A DNA stretch of 44,711 nucleotides from an uncultured Bacteroidaceae bacterium (GCA_934426255.1 CAKRYD010000021.1:1-44711); one strand, 5' to 3'. Counted from the first letter of the stretch, positions 6,589-14,885 are shown. A program made the numbers and translations. The notes: generated from the letters alone by a model not told the origin.

Positions 6589-8352
6589 ATGTCGGAAGAA
6601 AGAAAAACAATTTATCTCTGCCTTGCCCACATGAGTGAGGCGGGCTGGGAACAGAAATACGTAAAGGAGGCGTTCGATACCAATTGGGTGGTTCCGATGG
6701 GTCCGAATGTCAATGCTTTCGAGAAAGATTTGGAGAGGTTCGTGGCCTCTCCCCAGCCCAAGGCCTCTCCCCAGCCCTCCCCTGAAGGGGAGGGGGCTGG
6801 TACTGCTAAAGGGAAGGATTTGGGTGTGCATACGGCTGACCCGTTGCTTTATGGTTTGCTGAAGAGTTTTTCTGAGGAGAACCGGAAAAATCCTACAGAA
6901 GCGGAGAACGTGCTTTGGGGAGTCCTGAAAGCTAAAGGAACGGGGCTGAAGTTCCGCCGGCAACATATTATCGAAGATTTTATAGTCGATTTCTACTGTA
7001 ACGAGAAGAAACTGGTTATAGAGTTAGATGGTGGTTATCATCGTATGCCCGAACAAATGAAACGTGACAAGGAACGTACCTTACGTCTTCGGGAATTGGG
7101 CTATACGGAACTGCGCTTTTCCAACGAACAGGTATTGTGCGATACAGATAATACTGTTCGGGAGATTATGCGAGTGGCCAAGTCTCTCCCTTTAGGGGGA
7201 GATTCAGAGGAGGCCTCTGGGAAAGATTCAGAGGAGACCAAGCCTTTAGAGCGCAAGGTGGTATGTCTTTCGGCCGGCACGGCAGCGGTGCATCTGGCCT
7301 TGATAGGTTGCGGCGTGAAGGCCGGCGACGAGGTGTTGGTGCAGAGCTTTACTTTTTGTGCTTCTTCGCATCCGATTACCTATCTTGGTGCAAAGCCTGT
7401 ATTCGTAGGTTCTGAGGGAGAGACATGGAACATGGATCCTGCCTTGTTGGAAAAGGCCATCCTTGACCGCAAGGAAAAGACATGCAAACTGCCGAAAGCC
7501 ATTATACCTGTTGCTCTCTATGGTATGCCTTACCGCATAGACGACATAATGACGATTGCCGATAAGTATGGCATTCCCGTGATAGAAGATGCAGCCGAGG
7601 GTCTGGGCTCACGTTTCAATGGTCAGGTATTGGGCACATTCGGCAAGTATGGTGTGCTGTCGTTCAATGGGAATAAAATGATTACCACTTCGGGTGGCGG
7701 AGCCTTGATATGCAGTAATGAGGAGGAAGCCAACAATATCATGTGGTATGCCACGCAGGCACGCGACGCCTATCCCTATTATCAGCATACGGCCATTGGT
7801 TACAATTATCGTATGTCGAATGTTTGTGCCGGCATCGGTCGTGGTCAGATGACGGTGTTGAACGACCACATTGCCCATCACAAGCATGTGCAATCTCTCT
7901 ATGAGGAACTTTTGAAGGACGTGCCGGGTGTGCACATCCACAAGCAGCCAACAGACAAGCGTTATGATGCCAACTTTTGGCTTTGCGCTGCCACGCTCGA
8001 CAAGGGTGTGAAGATACATGGCCAGGAGCAAGCCTACAAGGAAGTAATCAAGACTGCTGTAGGTGGAGCTGCCGGTGTTATTCATGCCGTAGATACGGCC
8101 GTGACGGATTGCCAACCGAATGAGAATGTGGAGGCGTTGCGTATGTTTATGCTCTCTAAGAAGATAGAGTGCCGTCCTGTATGGAAACCGATGCACAAGC
8201 AGCCGGTGTATGCCGGTGCACCAGTCTATACCAATGGCATTGAAGAGGAAATATTTAAGGTTGGTTTCTGTCTGCCTGCCGGTCCTTGGGTATCTGATGA
8301 TGATGTGAAATATATCGTGGAGAGCATTAAGGAAGCAATTCAAGCTCAATAA
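6589..8352 (+). CDS. DegT/DnrJ/EryC1 sugar aminotransferase with an in-frame DUF559 nuclease domain insert
   Basis: The 587-residue fusion consists of a sugar aminotransferase interrupted near residue 53. Residues 1-52 (EQKYVKEAFDTNWVVPMGPNVNAFEKDLERFV) are the normal N-terminus. From about residue 222 the enzyme resumes with VVCLSAGTAAVHLAL (phosphate-binding loop), IEDAAEGLGS (cofactor Asp) and SFNGNK363 (PLP lysine) through to the C-terminus. The family (PglE and relatives, normally about 370-400 residues) transaminates keto-sugars for surface glycans, in line with the PglC- and PglD-like genes upstream. The roughly 170-residue insert holds a complete DUF559 domain. All aminotransferase residues I can check are present, so the host enzyme may still fold. 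Its expression and activity are untested inference. Confidence 0.88.
   Translation: MSEERKTIYLCLAHMSEAGWEQKYVKEAFDTNWVVPMGPNVNAFEKDLERFVASPQPKASPQPSPEGEGAGTAKGKDLGVHTADPLLYGLLKSFSEENRKNPTEAENVLWGVLKAKGTGLKFRRQHIIEDFIVDFYCNEKKLVIELDGGYHRMPEQMKRDKERTLRLRELGYTELRFSNEQVLCDTDNTVREIMRVAKSLPLGGDSEEASGKDSEETKPLERKVVCLSAGTAAVHLALIGCGVKAGDEVLVQSFTFCASSHPITYLGAKPVFVGSEGETWNMDPALLEKAILDRKEKTCKLPKAIIPVALYGMPYRIDDIMTIADKYGIPVIEDAAEGLGSRFNGQVLGTFGKYGVLSFNGNKMITTSGGGALICSNEEEANNIMWYATQARDAYPYYQHTAIGYNYRMSNVCAGIGRGQMTVLNDHIAHHKHVQSLYEELLKDVPGVHIHKQPTDKRYDANFWLCAATLDKGVKIHGQEQAYKEVIKTAVGGAAGVIHAVDTAVTDCQPNENVEALRMFMLSKKIECRPVWKPMHKQPVYAGAPVYTNGIEEEIFKVGFCLPAGPWVSDDDVKYIVESIKEAIQAQ
6744..6800. repeat. Left-end direct repeat and GC-rich hairpin of the DUF559 insert
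   Basis: A 16-nt unit GGCCTCTCCCCAGCCC is repeated at 6744-6759 and 6762-6777 (period 18 nt, keeping frame). The second copy runs into a hairpin, CCAGCCCTCCCCT (6771-6783) facing AGGGGAGGGGGCTGG (6786-6800), with a 2-nt bulge and a very short loop. It is much richer in C and G than its surroundings. Confidence 0.8.
6745..7254 (+). mobile_element. In-frame DUF559 (Vsr-like endonuclease) insertion element
   Basis: About 510 bp (codons 53-222) lie inside the aminotransferase gene. A proline-rich SPQPK/ASPQPSPEGEGAGT leader is followed by a DUF559 core (about residues 88-195): NPTEAENVLW, FRRQH126, D134 in IVDFYC, E145-L-D147-GGYH151 and ELRFSNEQV, matching the Vsr-like PD-(D/E)XK active site. 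A glutamate-rich linker with a repeated DSEE unit leads back into the aminotransferase. Length divisible by three and open codons preserve the host frame. Hairpins and direct repeats at both ends suggest a mobile palindromic element. No terminal target duplication is certain, so the exact borders may differ by a few codons. Confidence 0.75.
7185..7236. repeat. Right-end hairpin and direct repeat of the DUF559 insert
   Basis: A hairpin, TCTCCC-TTTAGG-GGGAGA (7185-7202), is followed by GATTCAGAGGAG at 7201-7212 and again at 7225-7236 (period 24 nt, keeping frame). It mirrors the left-end structure. Confidence 0.75.
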
Positions 8353-8508
8353 TAATCCAAGGGAAGAACTAAACATCCTAACACTCAGGCGTCGCTTCTT
8401 CAATTTTATCGAAATGCCGCACTTTTTGCTGGGCTCTACATGATTTTGTATTGGTCTCTGTCTGCAAATTTATTGCAGTCAATATCGAACCGTAACCTGA
8501 AAAATCAG

Positions 8509-8516
8509 TAACTTTG
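8509..8516 (+). promoter_or_regulatory. Bacteroidota -7 box TAACTTTG
   Basis: A perfect TAnnTTTG match lies 32 nt ahead of the ATG at 8549. No good TTTG -33 box is seen at the expected distance, so only the -7 element is supported. Confidence 0.45.
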
Positions 8517-8548
8517 CGCCAATTACAGATTTATCTTATTATCGCGAC

Positions 8549-9427
8549 ATGAATAACAAAAAGATTATCATTATTGCATCTGCGATTGGTGTATTGTTGG
8601 TTGGCGGTTTGGCCTATCTTATGGTAAGCTTGCATCAGCAACGCCAGCATAGCCAAGAGTTAGAGCAATTGGCTGCCATGGACAAGAAGGAGATGGAAAA
8701 CGAATACACTCAGTTTGCATTGCAATATGACGAGCTGAAGCGTTCGATACGCAATGACTCCCTGATGCAGCGGCTAACCGAAGAAGAGGCTCGTACAAAG
8801 AGCCTCCTGGAAGAGTTGAAGCAGACAAAAAGTGATGATGCACGTGAAATTTCGCGTTTGAAAAAAGAATTGGCAACTGTGCGTGCAGTGTTGCGCAGCT
8901 ATATCATACAGGTGGATTCATTGAACCGGCTGAACGAAAGTCTGAAAAATGAAAACCAGCAAGTCAGGCAGCAATATTCGCAGGCAACGGCGCAGATTTC
9001 GAGTCTGACCAATGAGAAAGAAAACCTGACAAACAAGGTGGCTATTGCTGCCCAGTTGGATGCTACAGGAATTTCATTGCAGCCGCAGAACAAGAAAGGC
9101 AAACCTGCCAAAAAGACGAAGGATATTACACGTTTTGTAGTTAATTTCTCTATCACTAAGAATATAACAGCCCAGACGGGTGAGCGCAAAGTTTATGTGA
9201 GAATTACGAAACCCAACAACGAAGTGGTGGCACAAAGCGGAACTGTTTCGTATGAAAGCACGAGCATATCCTATTCTGCCATGAAGACTGTGGAGTATTC
9301 GGGCGAGGAGCTGCCGGTGACGCTTTATGTTCCGGTAAACGAATTCTTGAGTCCTGGCACGTATCATGTCTATATCTTTGTAGATGGGACAATGATTGGT
9401 TCCGGAAGTAAGACCATGGTCAAATAA
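8549..9427 (+). CDS. Single-pass membrane protein with periplasmic coiled coil (unknown function)
   Basis: This 292-residue protein has an N-terminal hydrophobic segment (about residues 5-26), then a long heptad-rich coiled coil (about 28-165: EELKQTKSDDAREISRLKKEL, SLNRLNESLKNENQQV). A basic linker (QNKKGKPAKKTKD) and a C-terminal beta-rich domain of about 100 residues (FVVNFSITKNITAQTGERKVYVRITKPN to the end) follow. I recognise it only as a conserved Bacteroidales-type hypothetical protein. An N-in anchor with a periplasmic coiled coil is the natural reading. The thioesterase gene starts 10 bp after it, so they may be co-transcribed. Nothing in the sequence gives a reaction. Confidence 0.8.
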   Translation: MNNKKIIIIASAIGVLLVGGLAYLMVSLHQQRQHSQELEQLAAMDKKEMENEYTQFALQYDELKRSIRNDSLMQRLTEEEARTKSLLEELKQTKSDDAREISRLKKELATVRAVLRSYIIQVDSLNRLNESLKNENQQVRQQYSQATAQISSLTNEKENLTNKVAIAAQLDATGISLQPQNKKGKPAKKTKDITRFVVNFSITKNITAQTGERKVYVRITKPNNEVVAQSGTVSYESTSISYSAMKTVEYSGEELPVTLYVPVNEFLSPGTYHVYIFVDGTMIGSGSKTMVK

Positions 9428-9437
9428 GCGGCTTCGT

Positions 9438-9857
9438 ATGGAAGACCGCCTTTTGGACTTTTTCAAGAATGACCGCTTTGCGGCTATGTCGGGTGCAGAG
9501 TTGACAGAAGTGGGCTCTGGACATGCAAAAGCCCGCTTGCTGGTGAGCGATTGCCATTTGAACGGAGCCGGCATATGCCAAGGAGGCGTTATTTTTACAT
9601 TGGCAGATTTGGCATTTGCTGCAGCCGTTAACAGCCATGGGCAGGTAACGGTTTCACTTGCGGCCAACATCACCTTTTGTCATGCAGCCAAAAAGGGGTG
9701 GCTGTATGCCGAAGCGCGCGAAATAGTTAATCATCCGCGTTTGCCCTACGTTGAGGTAACTGTAACGGATCAGGAGGCAAATATCATTGCGGTGATGACA
9801 TCCAGTGGATACAGGAAAAAAGATTTTTTGCCTGGATATGAAAACAGGGAGCTTTGA
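9438..9857 (+). CDS. PaaI-like hotdog-fold acyl-CoA thioesterase
   Basis: The 139-residue single hotdog domain carries HLNGAGICQGGVIFTLADLAFAAAVNS, the family active-site region (N and the acidic D of the LAD helix), followed by SLAANITFCHAAKKG and the strand VTVTDQ. Members hydrolyse acyl- or aryl-acyl-CoA, PaaI preferring hydroxyphenylacetyl-CoA. It sits tail-to-tail with an operon containing two phenylacetate-CoA ligases, so an arylacetyl-CoA substrate is an attractive but unproven inference. I chose ATG 9438 because the upstream in-frame start at 9396 would lie within the preceding gene. The stop codon lies in the loop region of a strong hairpin shared with the convergent gene. Confidence 0.85.
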   Translation: MEDRLLDFFKNDRFAAMSGAELTEVGSGHAKARLLVSDCHLNGAGICQGGVIFTLADLAFAAAVNSHGQVTVSLAANITFCHAAKKGWLYAEAREIVNHPRLPYVEVTVTDQEANIIAVMTSSGYRKKDFLPGYENREL

Positions 9858-9881
9858 AGCTCCCTGTTTTCATATCCAGGC
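9830..9881. terminator. Perfect 25-bp bidirectional terminator hairpin
   Basis: Arms 9830-9854 and 9857-9881 are perfectly complementary over 25 bp with only two bases (9855-9856) between them. The outer stem contains GAAAACAGGG and CCCTGTTTTC, giving a T-run on either strand. It serves the convergent ends of the thioesterase (stop 9855-9857) and the ACT-domain gene (stop at 9889). Stem length far exceeds a usual intrinsic terminator. Confidence 0.85.
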
Positions 9882-9888
9882 GTCAATG

Positions 9889-10317
9889 TCAGACAAGTGA
9901 CGAAAGATCTTTGTCGCCAATAAATTTCATGTCGTTCAAAATGATGGCTTCGCTTGCGCGTTCGGCATTGTCTGTTCTGAAAATCAGAACGCCTTTTCCA
10001 TTGACAAGAAATGAATAGAGGTAGGTGATGCTGATTCCTTCTTTGGCCAAAATGGCAATGGCATCGGCTGCGCGTCCTACCTGATTGTCAAGCTCGATGG
10101 CAAAGACATCCGAAAGTGCAACCGCGATGCCGGCTTTTTTCAATTCGGCATAGGCGCGGGCAGGCTCACTGCAGATGATGCGGCAAATTCCATATTCTAC
10201 AGTGTCGGCAATGTTAGAGGCAATAAGAGATATGCCGGCTTTTTTCAACAGTTCGAGCACTTGGAGAAGTGTTCCCGACTTGTTTTCAATAAAGATGGAT
10301 AATTGGCTGATGGTCAT
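9889..10317 (-). CDS. Tandem ACT-domain protein (amino-acid sensor of the arylpyruvate operon)
   Basis: The 142-residue protein is built of two ACT modules (about 1-68 and 70-140), beginning TISQLSIFIENKSGTLLQVLELLKKAGI, the classic beta-alpha-beta ACT start with the Gly between strand and helix. There is no catalytic domain. ACT pairs bind amino acids, and small stand-alone ones are often encoded beside phenylacetate-CoA ligases and indolepyruvate oxidoreductase in anaerobes. It is the last gene of the minus-strand operon, 14 bp after the second PaaK. Aromatic amino-acid sensing or allosteric control of the ligases is a reasonable inference from position. Confidence 0.85.
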   Translation of the reverse strand: MTISQLSIFIENKSGTLLQVLELLKKAGISLIASNIADTVEYGICRIICSEPARAYAELKKAGIAVALSDVFAIELDNQVGRAADAIAILAKEGISITYLYSFLVNGKGVLIFRTDNAERASEAIILNDMKFIGDKDLSSLV

Positions 10318-10331
10318 GATTCTCGTATGTT

Positions 10332-11648
10332 TTAAAAGTGTTTTCTCAGGTCTTTTACTCTGACGGCTTTCCCATCAGATTTCGGCAACGTGCCTTTTGG
10401 AACGAGCTTTACGCGAGGAGTTACCAGAATTTCATCTTTTAGACGCCGTGTAATATCCTTCATTAAGGCTTGCAGTCGTCCGTAATCGTCTGTGAACATT
10501 TGGTTGAGTTCCACTTCAACAGTCATTCCATCGTTGCTTTCGAGCGTGTCAAGCGTGATGAGATAATCTGTAGAAAGCTCTTTGAATTGCATCAGTATTT
10601 GCTCTATCTGTATGGGGAAGATATTAACGCCTTTCAGGATAATCATGTCGTCGCTACGTCCTTTCATGCGGTCAAGGCGTTTGTGATGTCGTCCGCATGG
10701 GCAGTCACCCGGTAGGATGCGGGTGAGATCGCGTGTGCGATAGCGAAGCAATGGCATGGCTTCGCGATTGATGGTTGTGAGAACCAATTCTCCGATTTCG
10801 CCTTCTGGAACAGGTTCCAAAGTTTCTGGATTGACAATTTCAACGATGTAGTAGTCTTCCCATATATGCAATCCGTTTTGTTCCTTGCATTCGAAAGCAA
10901 CGCCCGGGCCGCACATTTCTGACATGCCGAAAGAGTTGTAGGCTTTGACTCCCAGCATTTCTTCTATGCGTCGGCGCTGTTCTTCGCTGTGTGGTTCGGC
11001 ACCAATGATCAACGTGTGCAAGCGTGTGTCCTTGCGTGGGTCGATGCCCATTTCCTGCATCACTTCAAATAAGCGTGTTGCATAGCTCGGTATGGCGTGT
11101 ACGGCCGTTGTGCCGAAATCTGTAATGAACTTGATTTGCCGTTTAGTGTTGCCCGCTGCGGCCGGAACGGTCAGCATTCCTAAACGCTCGGCTCCATATT
11201 GAAATCCTAAGCCACCTGTAAACATTCCGTACCCTGAAGAATTTTGGAATACGTCTGATGGACGCAGACCGACCATCCAAAGGCATCTGGCTACGGCATT
11301 GGCCCATTGGTCAAGGTCTTTTTGTGTATGCAGGATAACCGTCGGGTTGCCTGTCGTTCCGCTCGATGAATGAAGACGTACGCAATGTTCAAGAGGTTCG
11401 GACGCAATGCCGAAAGGATATGTATCGCGCAAATCTTGTTTCGTAGTAAAAGGTATGCGTTTCAAGTCATCTAACGATTTGATGTCGTCAGGCGACAAAT
11501 GGTTTTCTTCGAAACGCCTTTTGTAGAAAGGCGAGTTCATGCAGTGGCGTACCGTTTGCTGCAATCTTTCCAGCTGTAGCTGCTTGATTTGGTCACAGTC
11601 TAACGTTTCCAAATCCGGGTTGAAATAAGGTGAGTTGTTCTTCGTCAT
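10332..11648 (-). CDS. paaK: Phenylacetate-CoA ligase (distal copy)
   Basis: The 438-residue member of the adenylate-forming PaaK family has PFTTKQDLRDTYPFG near residue 70, the AMP-binding P-loop SSSGTTGNPT (about 94-103), AEPHSEEQRRRIEE, NSFGMSEMCGPG, LRYRTRDLTRI and a C-terminal K near LPKSDGKAVRVKD. The enzyme joins an arylacetate to CoA with ATP; run in reverse it could yield ATP from arylacetyl-CoA. It lies 7 bp after a paralogous ligase of nearly the same size. The CPCGRHHKR segment may bind metal. The pair probably differ in aryl preference (phenyl versus indole or hydroxyphenyl), which the sequence cannot tell. Confidence 0.9.
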   Translation of the reverse strand: MTKNNSPYFNPDLETLDCDQIKQLQLERLQQTVRHCMNSPFYKRRFEENHLSPDDIKSLDDLKRIPFTTKQDLRDTYPFGIASEPLEHCVRLHSSSGTTGNPTVILHTQKDLDQWANAVARCLWMVGLRPSDVFQNSSGYGMFTGGLGFQYGAERLGMLTVPAAAGNTKRQIKFITDFGTTAVHAIPSYATRLFEVMQEMGIDPRKDTRLHTLIIGAEPHSEEQRRRIEEMLGVKAYNSFGMSEMCGPGVAFECKEQNGLHIWEDYYIVEIVNPETLEPVPEGEIGELVLTTINREAMPLLRYRTRDLTRILPGDCPCGRHHKRLDRMKGRSDDMIILKGVNIFPIQIEQILMQFKELSTDYLITLDTLESNDGMTVEVELNQMFTDDYGRLQALMKDITRRLKDEILVTPRVKLVPKGTLPKSDGKAVRVKDLRKHF

Positions 11649-11655
11649 GGTTCTA

Positions 11656-12966
11656 TTATTTCAGAATGCGCTTGTCGATAACGAATTTTCCCTTTCCCTG
11701 GCTGCGTTCAATCGTGTTGGGTGCTTTGAGTTGCACTTTTGCGCTGATGCTTAATACACTTTTAAGTTTGTCGGCCAATTTCTTTTCCAGGGCTTCGAGG
11801 GGCGCGAGTGTATCAAAGCTGCCGGTAAAGTATTCTTGGCGGACTTCTACCTGAACTTGCAAGGTGTCCAAGTTGTTTACACGGTCAACAACCAATAGAT
11901 AATGAGGAGCAAATTCTTTCATGCTGAGTACAACGCTTTCAACTTGTGAGGGGAATACGTTGATTCCTCGTATGATGAGCATATCATCGCTACGCCCCAC
12001 AATGCGGCTCATTTTGATGTTTGTTCGTCCGCAAGGGCAAGGCTCGTCAATCAGCGAGCAGAGGTCCTTTGTGCGGTAGCGGAGCAGTGGCATGCCTTCT
12101 TTTGTCAGTGTTGTGAATACCAGTTCTCCGGTTTTGCCATTAGGGAGCTTTTCCAACGTATTGGGATCAATGATTTCAGGATAGAAATGGTCCTCATTGA
12201 TATGTGAGTTGCTTTGTTCCTGACATTCATAGCTGACGCTGGGCCCCATTATTTCACTAAGGCCATAAATGTTGTATCCTTTCAGCCCTAAACGGGCTTC
12301 TATCTCCTTGCGCATGTTATCAGTCCATGGCTCTGCACCGAAAGCTCCGATTCTCAGGTGAATATCCTCTTTTTTGATACCCATTTTCTCCATCGTTTCG
12401 GCCAGGTATAGTGCATACGATGGTGTACAAGCCAAGCCCGTTATGCCCAGGTCGCGAATCAAACGCACATGCTTTTCAGTATTTCCCGTAGAAGTGGGAA
12501 CTACTGCGGCTCCTAAGTTCTCTACTCCGTAATGAGCTCCGAGTCCTCCAGTGAAAAGGCCGTAGCCGTATGCAACCGAAAATGTATCGTCGCGTGTAAT
12601 GCCGTAGGCGGTCAGACAACGAGCCATGCACTCGCTCCAAATTCCGATATCCTTACGGGTGTAGCCCACAATTGTCGGGTTGCCGGTAGTGCCCGATGAG
12701 GCGTGGATACGGATTATCTCGCTTTTAGGCGCAGCTTGTAGCCCATAAGGATAATTGTCGCGCAAATCTTGCTTGGTTGTAAAAGGAAGCTTGACAATAT
12801 CCTCGATTGTCTGGATGTCATCCGGCGTTACGTTCATTTCTTGCAACTTATTGCGGTAGAAAGGAACATTATGATAAACATATTCTACAATCTTATGAAG
12901 TCTTTTTCCTTGCAAGTCGCTCATTTCATCGCGACTCATACATTCTTTATTTGGATTCCAAATCAT
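11656..12966 (-). CDS. paaK: Phenylacetate-CoA ligase (proximal paralogue)
   Basis: This 436-residue PaaK-family ligase has the same motif series as its downstream neighbour: PFTTKQDLRDNYPYG, SSGTTGNPTIVGYTRKD, GAEPWTDNMRKEIE, IYGLSEIMGPSVSYEC, LRYRTKDLCSLI, EPCPCGRTNIKMSRI and the C-terminal QGKGKFV lysine region. It follows the aminotransferase by 36 bp. In context it would take the arylacetyl-CoA made by IorAB, or supply it for reductive carboxylation back to the arylpyruvate. Tandem duplicated ligases imply two substrates or two directions. Divergence between the copies is extensive outside motifs, so the duplication is old. Confidence 0.9.
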   Translation of the reverse strand: MIWNPNKECMSRDEMSDLQGKRLHKIVEYVYHNVPFYRNKLQEMNVTPDDIQTIEDIVKLPFTTKQDLRDNYPYGLQAAPKSEIIRIHASSGTTGNPTIVGYTRKDIGIWSECMARCLTAYGITRDDTFSVAYGYGLFTGGLGAHYGVENLGAAVVPTSTGNTEKHVRLIRDLGITGLACTPSYALYLAETMEKMGIKKEDIHLRIGAFGAEPWTDNMRKEIEARLGLKGYNIYGLSEIMGPSVSYECQEQSNSHINEDHFYPEIIDPNTLEKLPNGKTGELVFTTLTKEGMPLLRYRTKDLCSLIDEPCPCGRTNIKMSRIVGRSDDMLIIRGINVFPSQVESVVLSMKEFAPHYLLVVDRVNNLDTLQVQVEVRQEYFTGSFDTLAPLEALEKKLADKLKSVLSISAKVQLKAPNTIERSQGKGKFVIDKRILK

Positions 12967-13002
12967 TGTAACGTCTTCTCGTTAAATTCTTAAATAGCTT
13001 GG

Positions 13003-14310
13003 TTAATGGTTTTCATGGAATATGCGCATGCGTTCGTCCAATAGGTCATACTGATTGTCATTAATAAAAGACGTGCAGATGCGTAGTCCCTGCTGACAGC
13101 TTCCTGTAGAGTCAAGTGCAATGGCGCTCACACCATAATAAAGCAGTTCTTTGGCCAAATCCTTTCCGCTGAATCCTGGGTAGCTTATCGTAAAGTAAAA
13201 GCCGTCTGCAATATTTTCGTTCAAGTCCTTGTCATACACAATTGAGAATCCATGCTTCAGAAATATTTCCTTCAAGAGCTTGGCTCTGCGTCCATACTCA
13301 CTGATATCATGACGGAAGTCGTAAGTTCCGTCACTGGCCGCCTTCATCATGGCTGCTAAAGCATATTGTGCACTGTGGCTTGTTCCGCTTGAAAGGGCGT
13401 AAAGTACACGGTGAATGAAAACCGGGCCGAAGCATCCATTGCCGTATCTGTGTGCAAGCTCGGGATAGGCACGATGATAGAGCTTGTCGGAGATGCAACT
13501 GACGGCAATGCGTTCTCCGGCATAGCTGAATGCTTTGCTTCCGCTGATAAGCAACACATAATTATCGGTGTATCTGGCAACTGTCGCTTGAAACGGCGGT
13601 TCAAAAGGCTTGCTGAGATTCTTGCGGAAATCCATGGCAAAATAAGCTAAGTCTTCCAGTACTATGGCATCATAACGTGTTGCAAGTTCGCCTATTGTAC
13701 GCAGCTCTTCTTCGCACAGACAGATCCAACTGGGATTGTTGGGGTTGCTATAGATAATGGCTGCTATATTCCCTCGTTTCAGATACTTTTCAAGTTGAGG
13801 CCCTAAGCGTTCTCCGCGATAGTCGTATACATCGAAAGTTTCGTATTTGGCTCCCATTACAACACATTGTTGCTTTTGTACAGGAAAGCCAGGGTCAATG
13901 AATAGGATGGTATCTTTCTTGCAGTCGGCTTGTGTGGCTGTTAGAAATGATGCAAACGTTCCTTGCATAGAGCCGCATACAGGCACGCAGCCTTCCGGGG
14001 CAATATCTACATTGATGAAAGCTTTGACAAAGCGCGAAGCTTCATTTTTCAAAGTTTCTATGCCGTTGATATTGGGATAGAGGCGTGCTATGCCATTTTC
14101 CAGCGCTTCTATTTGTGCTTTGACACCAAAAGAGGAAGCCGGAAGCCCAGGTACCCCCATTTCCATTTTTATGAATTCCTTGCCAGATTCTTTTTCTGCT
14201 TTTTGGGCAATGGCCACAATTTCGCGAATTGTAGCTTTTCCGAAGTCTTTGATGCCAAGCTCTTGAATGGCGGCATCGATAATCGGCCGTTCAATCGGAG
14301 TCTGTGTCAT
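13003..14310 (-). CDS. Class I/II PLP aminotransferase, probably aromatic
   Basis: The 435-residue fold-type I aminotransferase shows YSNPNNPSWICL (the conserved NPxNP-type substrate loop), VLEDLAYFAMD (cofactor Asp/Tyr) and SGSKAFSYAGERIAV, containing the PLP lysine in SKxFSYAGxR. Its start overlaps the iorB stop by 4 bp (ATGA), so translation is coupled to the indolepyruvate oxidoreductase. It would interconvert aromatic amino acids and arylpyruvates, the IorAB substrate. The motif set also resembles LL-diaminopimelate-type aminotransferases. The aromatic assignment rests on operon position. Confidence 0.85.
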   Translation of the reverse strand: MTQTPIERPIIDAAIQELGIKDFGKATIREIVAIAQKAEKESGKEFIKMEMGVPGLPASSFGVKAQIEALENGIARLYPNINGIETLKNEASRFVKAFINVDIAPEGCVPVCGSMQGTFASFLTATQADCKKDTILFIDPGFPVQKQQCVVMGAKYETFDVYDYRGERLGPQLEKYLKRGNIAAIIYSNPNNPSWICLCEEELRTIGELATRYDAIVLEDLAYFAMDFRKNLSKPFEPPFQATVARYTDNYVLLISGSKAFSYAGERIAVSCISDKLYHRAYPELAHRYGNGCFGPVFIHRVLYALSSGTSHSAQYALAAMMKAASDGTYDFRHDISEYGRRAKLLKEIFLKHGFSIVYDKDLNENIADGFYFTISYPGFSGKDLAKELLYYGVSAIALDSTGSCQQGLRICTSFINDNQYDLLDERMRIFHENH

Positions 14311-14885
14311 AATCTTACAGCGTTGAACCCCAAATCGAATGCTTTCAAATTGGCTTCGACTACAGTTTCGCCTTTGCGTCCGAAAACAACTTTGATGGCA
14401 TTGCGCAGCTGGTCAGCCGAAAGGATTTCTATGTAAGGAGCAGCCATTCCCAGCAGAATTACATTGGCACTTTTGGGCATTTGGTTGTCTTTGGCCATTT
14501 GCTCTATTCCCAAGGTGGTCACATGTGGTAAATGGCTCAATTCTTTTAATAAAGGCTCTTGCTCCGGATAGTTGGGAATGTTGATAAACGATTCAGACGA
14601 ACTGACTACCCATCCGTCTTTGTTCAGATAAGGCACATAGCGCAGGGCTTCCATTGGTTCCATGGAAATAATCAAGTCAGCTTTCCCTTGCGGAATAAGA
14701 TCGCTGAAGATTTGTTCCGTGCTCAGCCGCAAGTTGCTTTGCACGTCTCCTCCGCGTTGACTCATGCCGTGCACTTCTGCTTGTTTTAATTGAAGGCCGG
14801 CTTCTGTAGCGGCTTCGCCAATGATTGTTGCGATGGAAAGGATTCCTTGTCCTCCTACGCCGCACAATATTATGTCTTTTTTCAT
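14307..14885 (-). CDS. iorB: Indolepyruvate:ferredoxin oxidoreductase, beta (gamma-type) subunit
   Basis: The 192-residue subunit begins DIILCGVGGQGILSIATIIGEAA, the signature of the pyruvate/ketoisovalerate oxidoreductase gamma domain that binds CoA/TPP, and continues with KQAEVHGMSQRGGDVQSNLR, characteristic of IorB. With IorA it converts arylpyruvates plus CoA to arylacetyl-CoA, CO2 and reduced ferredoxin. ATGA overlaps of 4 bp with iorA upstream and with the aminotransferase downstream imply stoichiometric coupled expression. Length is normal for the family. Confidence 0.93.
   Translation of the reverse strand: MKKDIILCGVGGQGILSIATIIGEAATEAGLQLKQAEVHGMSQRGGDVQSNLRLSTEQIFSDLIPQGKADLIISMEPMEALRYVPYLNKDGWVVSSSESFINIPNYPEQEPLLKELSHLPHVTTLGIEQMAKDNQMPKSANVILLGMAAPYIEILSADQLRNAIKVVFGRKGETVVEANLKAFDLGFNAVRL

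Noticed and set aside
6589..8352. Reading the DUF559 segment as an intein
   Set aside because: No Cys/Ser at a splice junction, no terminal His-Asn and no Hint-domain motifs are visible; an in-frame inserted domain fits better.
7609..8403. A 264-residue minus-strand ORF opposite the aminotransferase
   Set aside because: It is the antisense of a conserved aminotransferase region, with no recognisable domain of its own.
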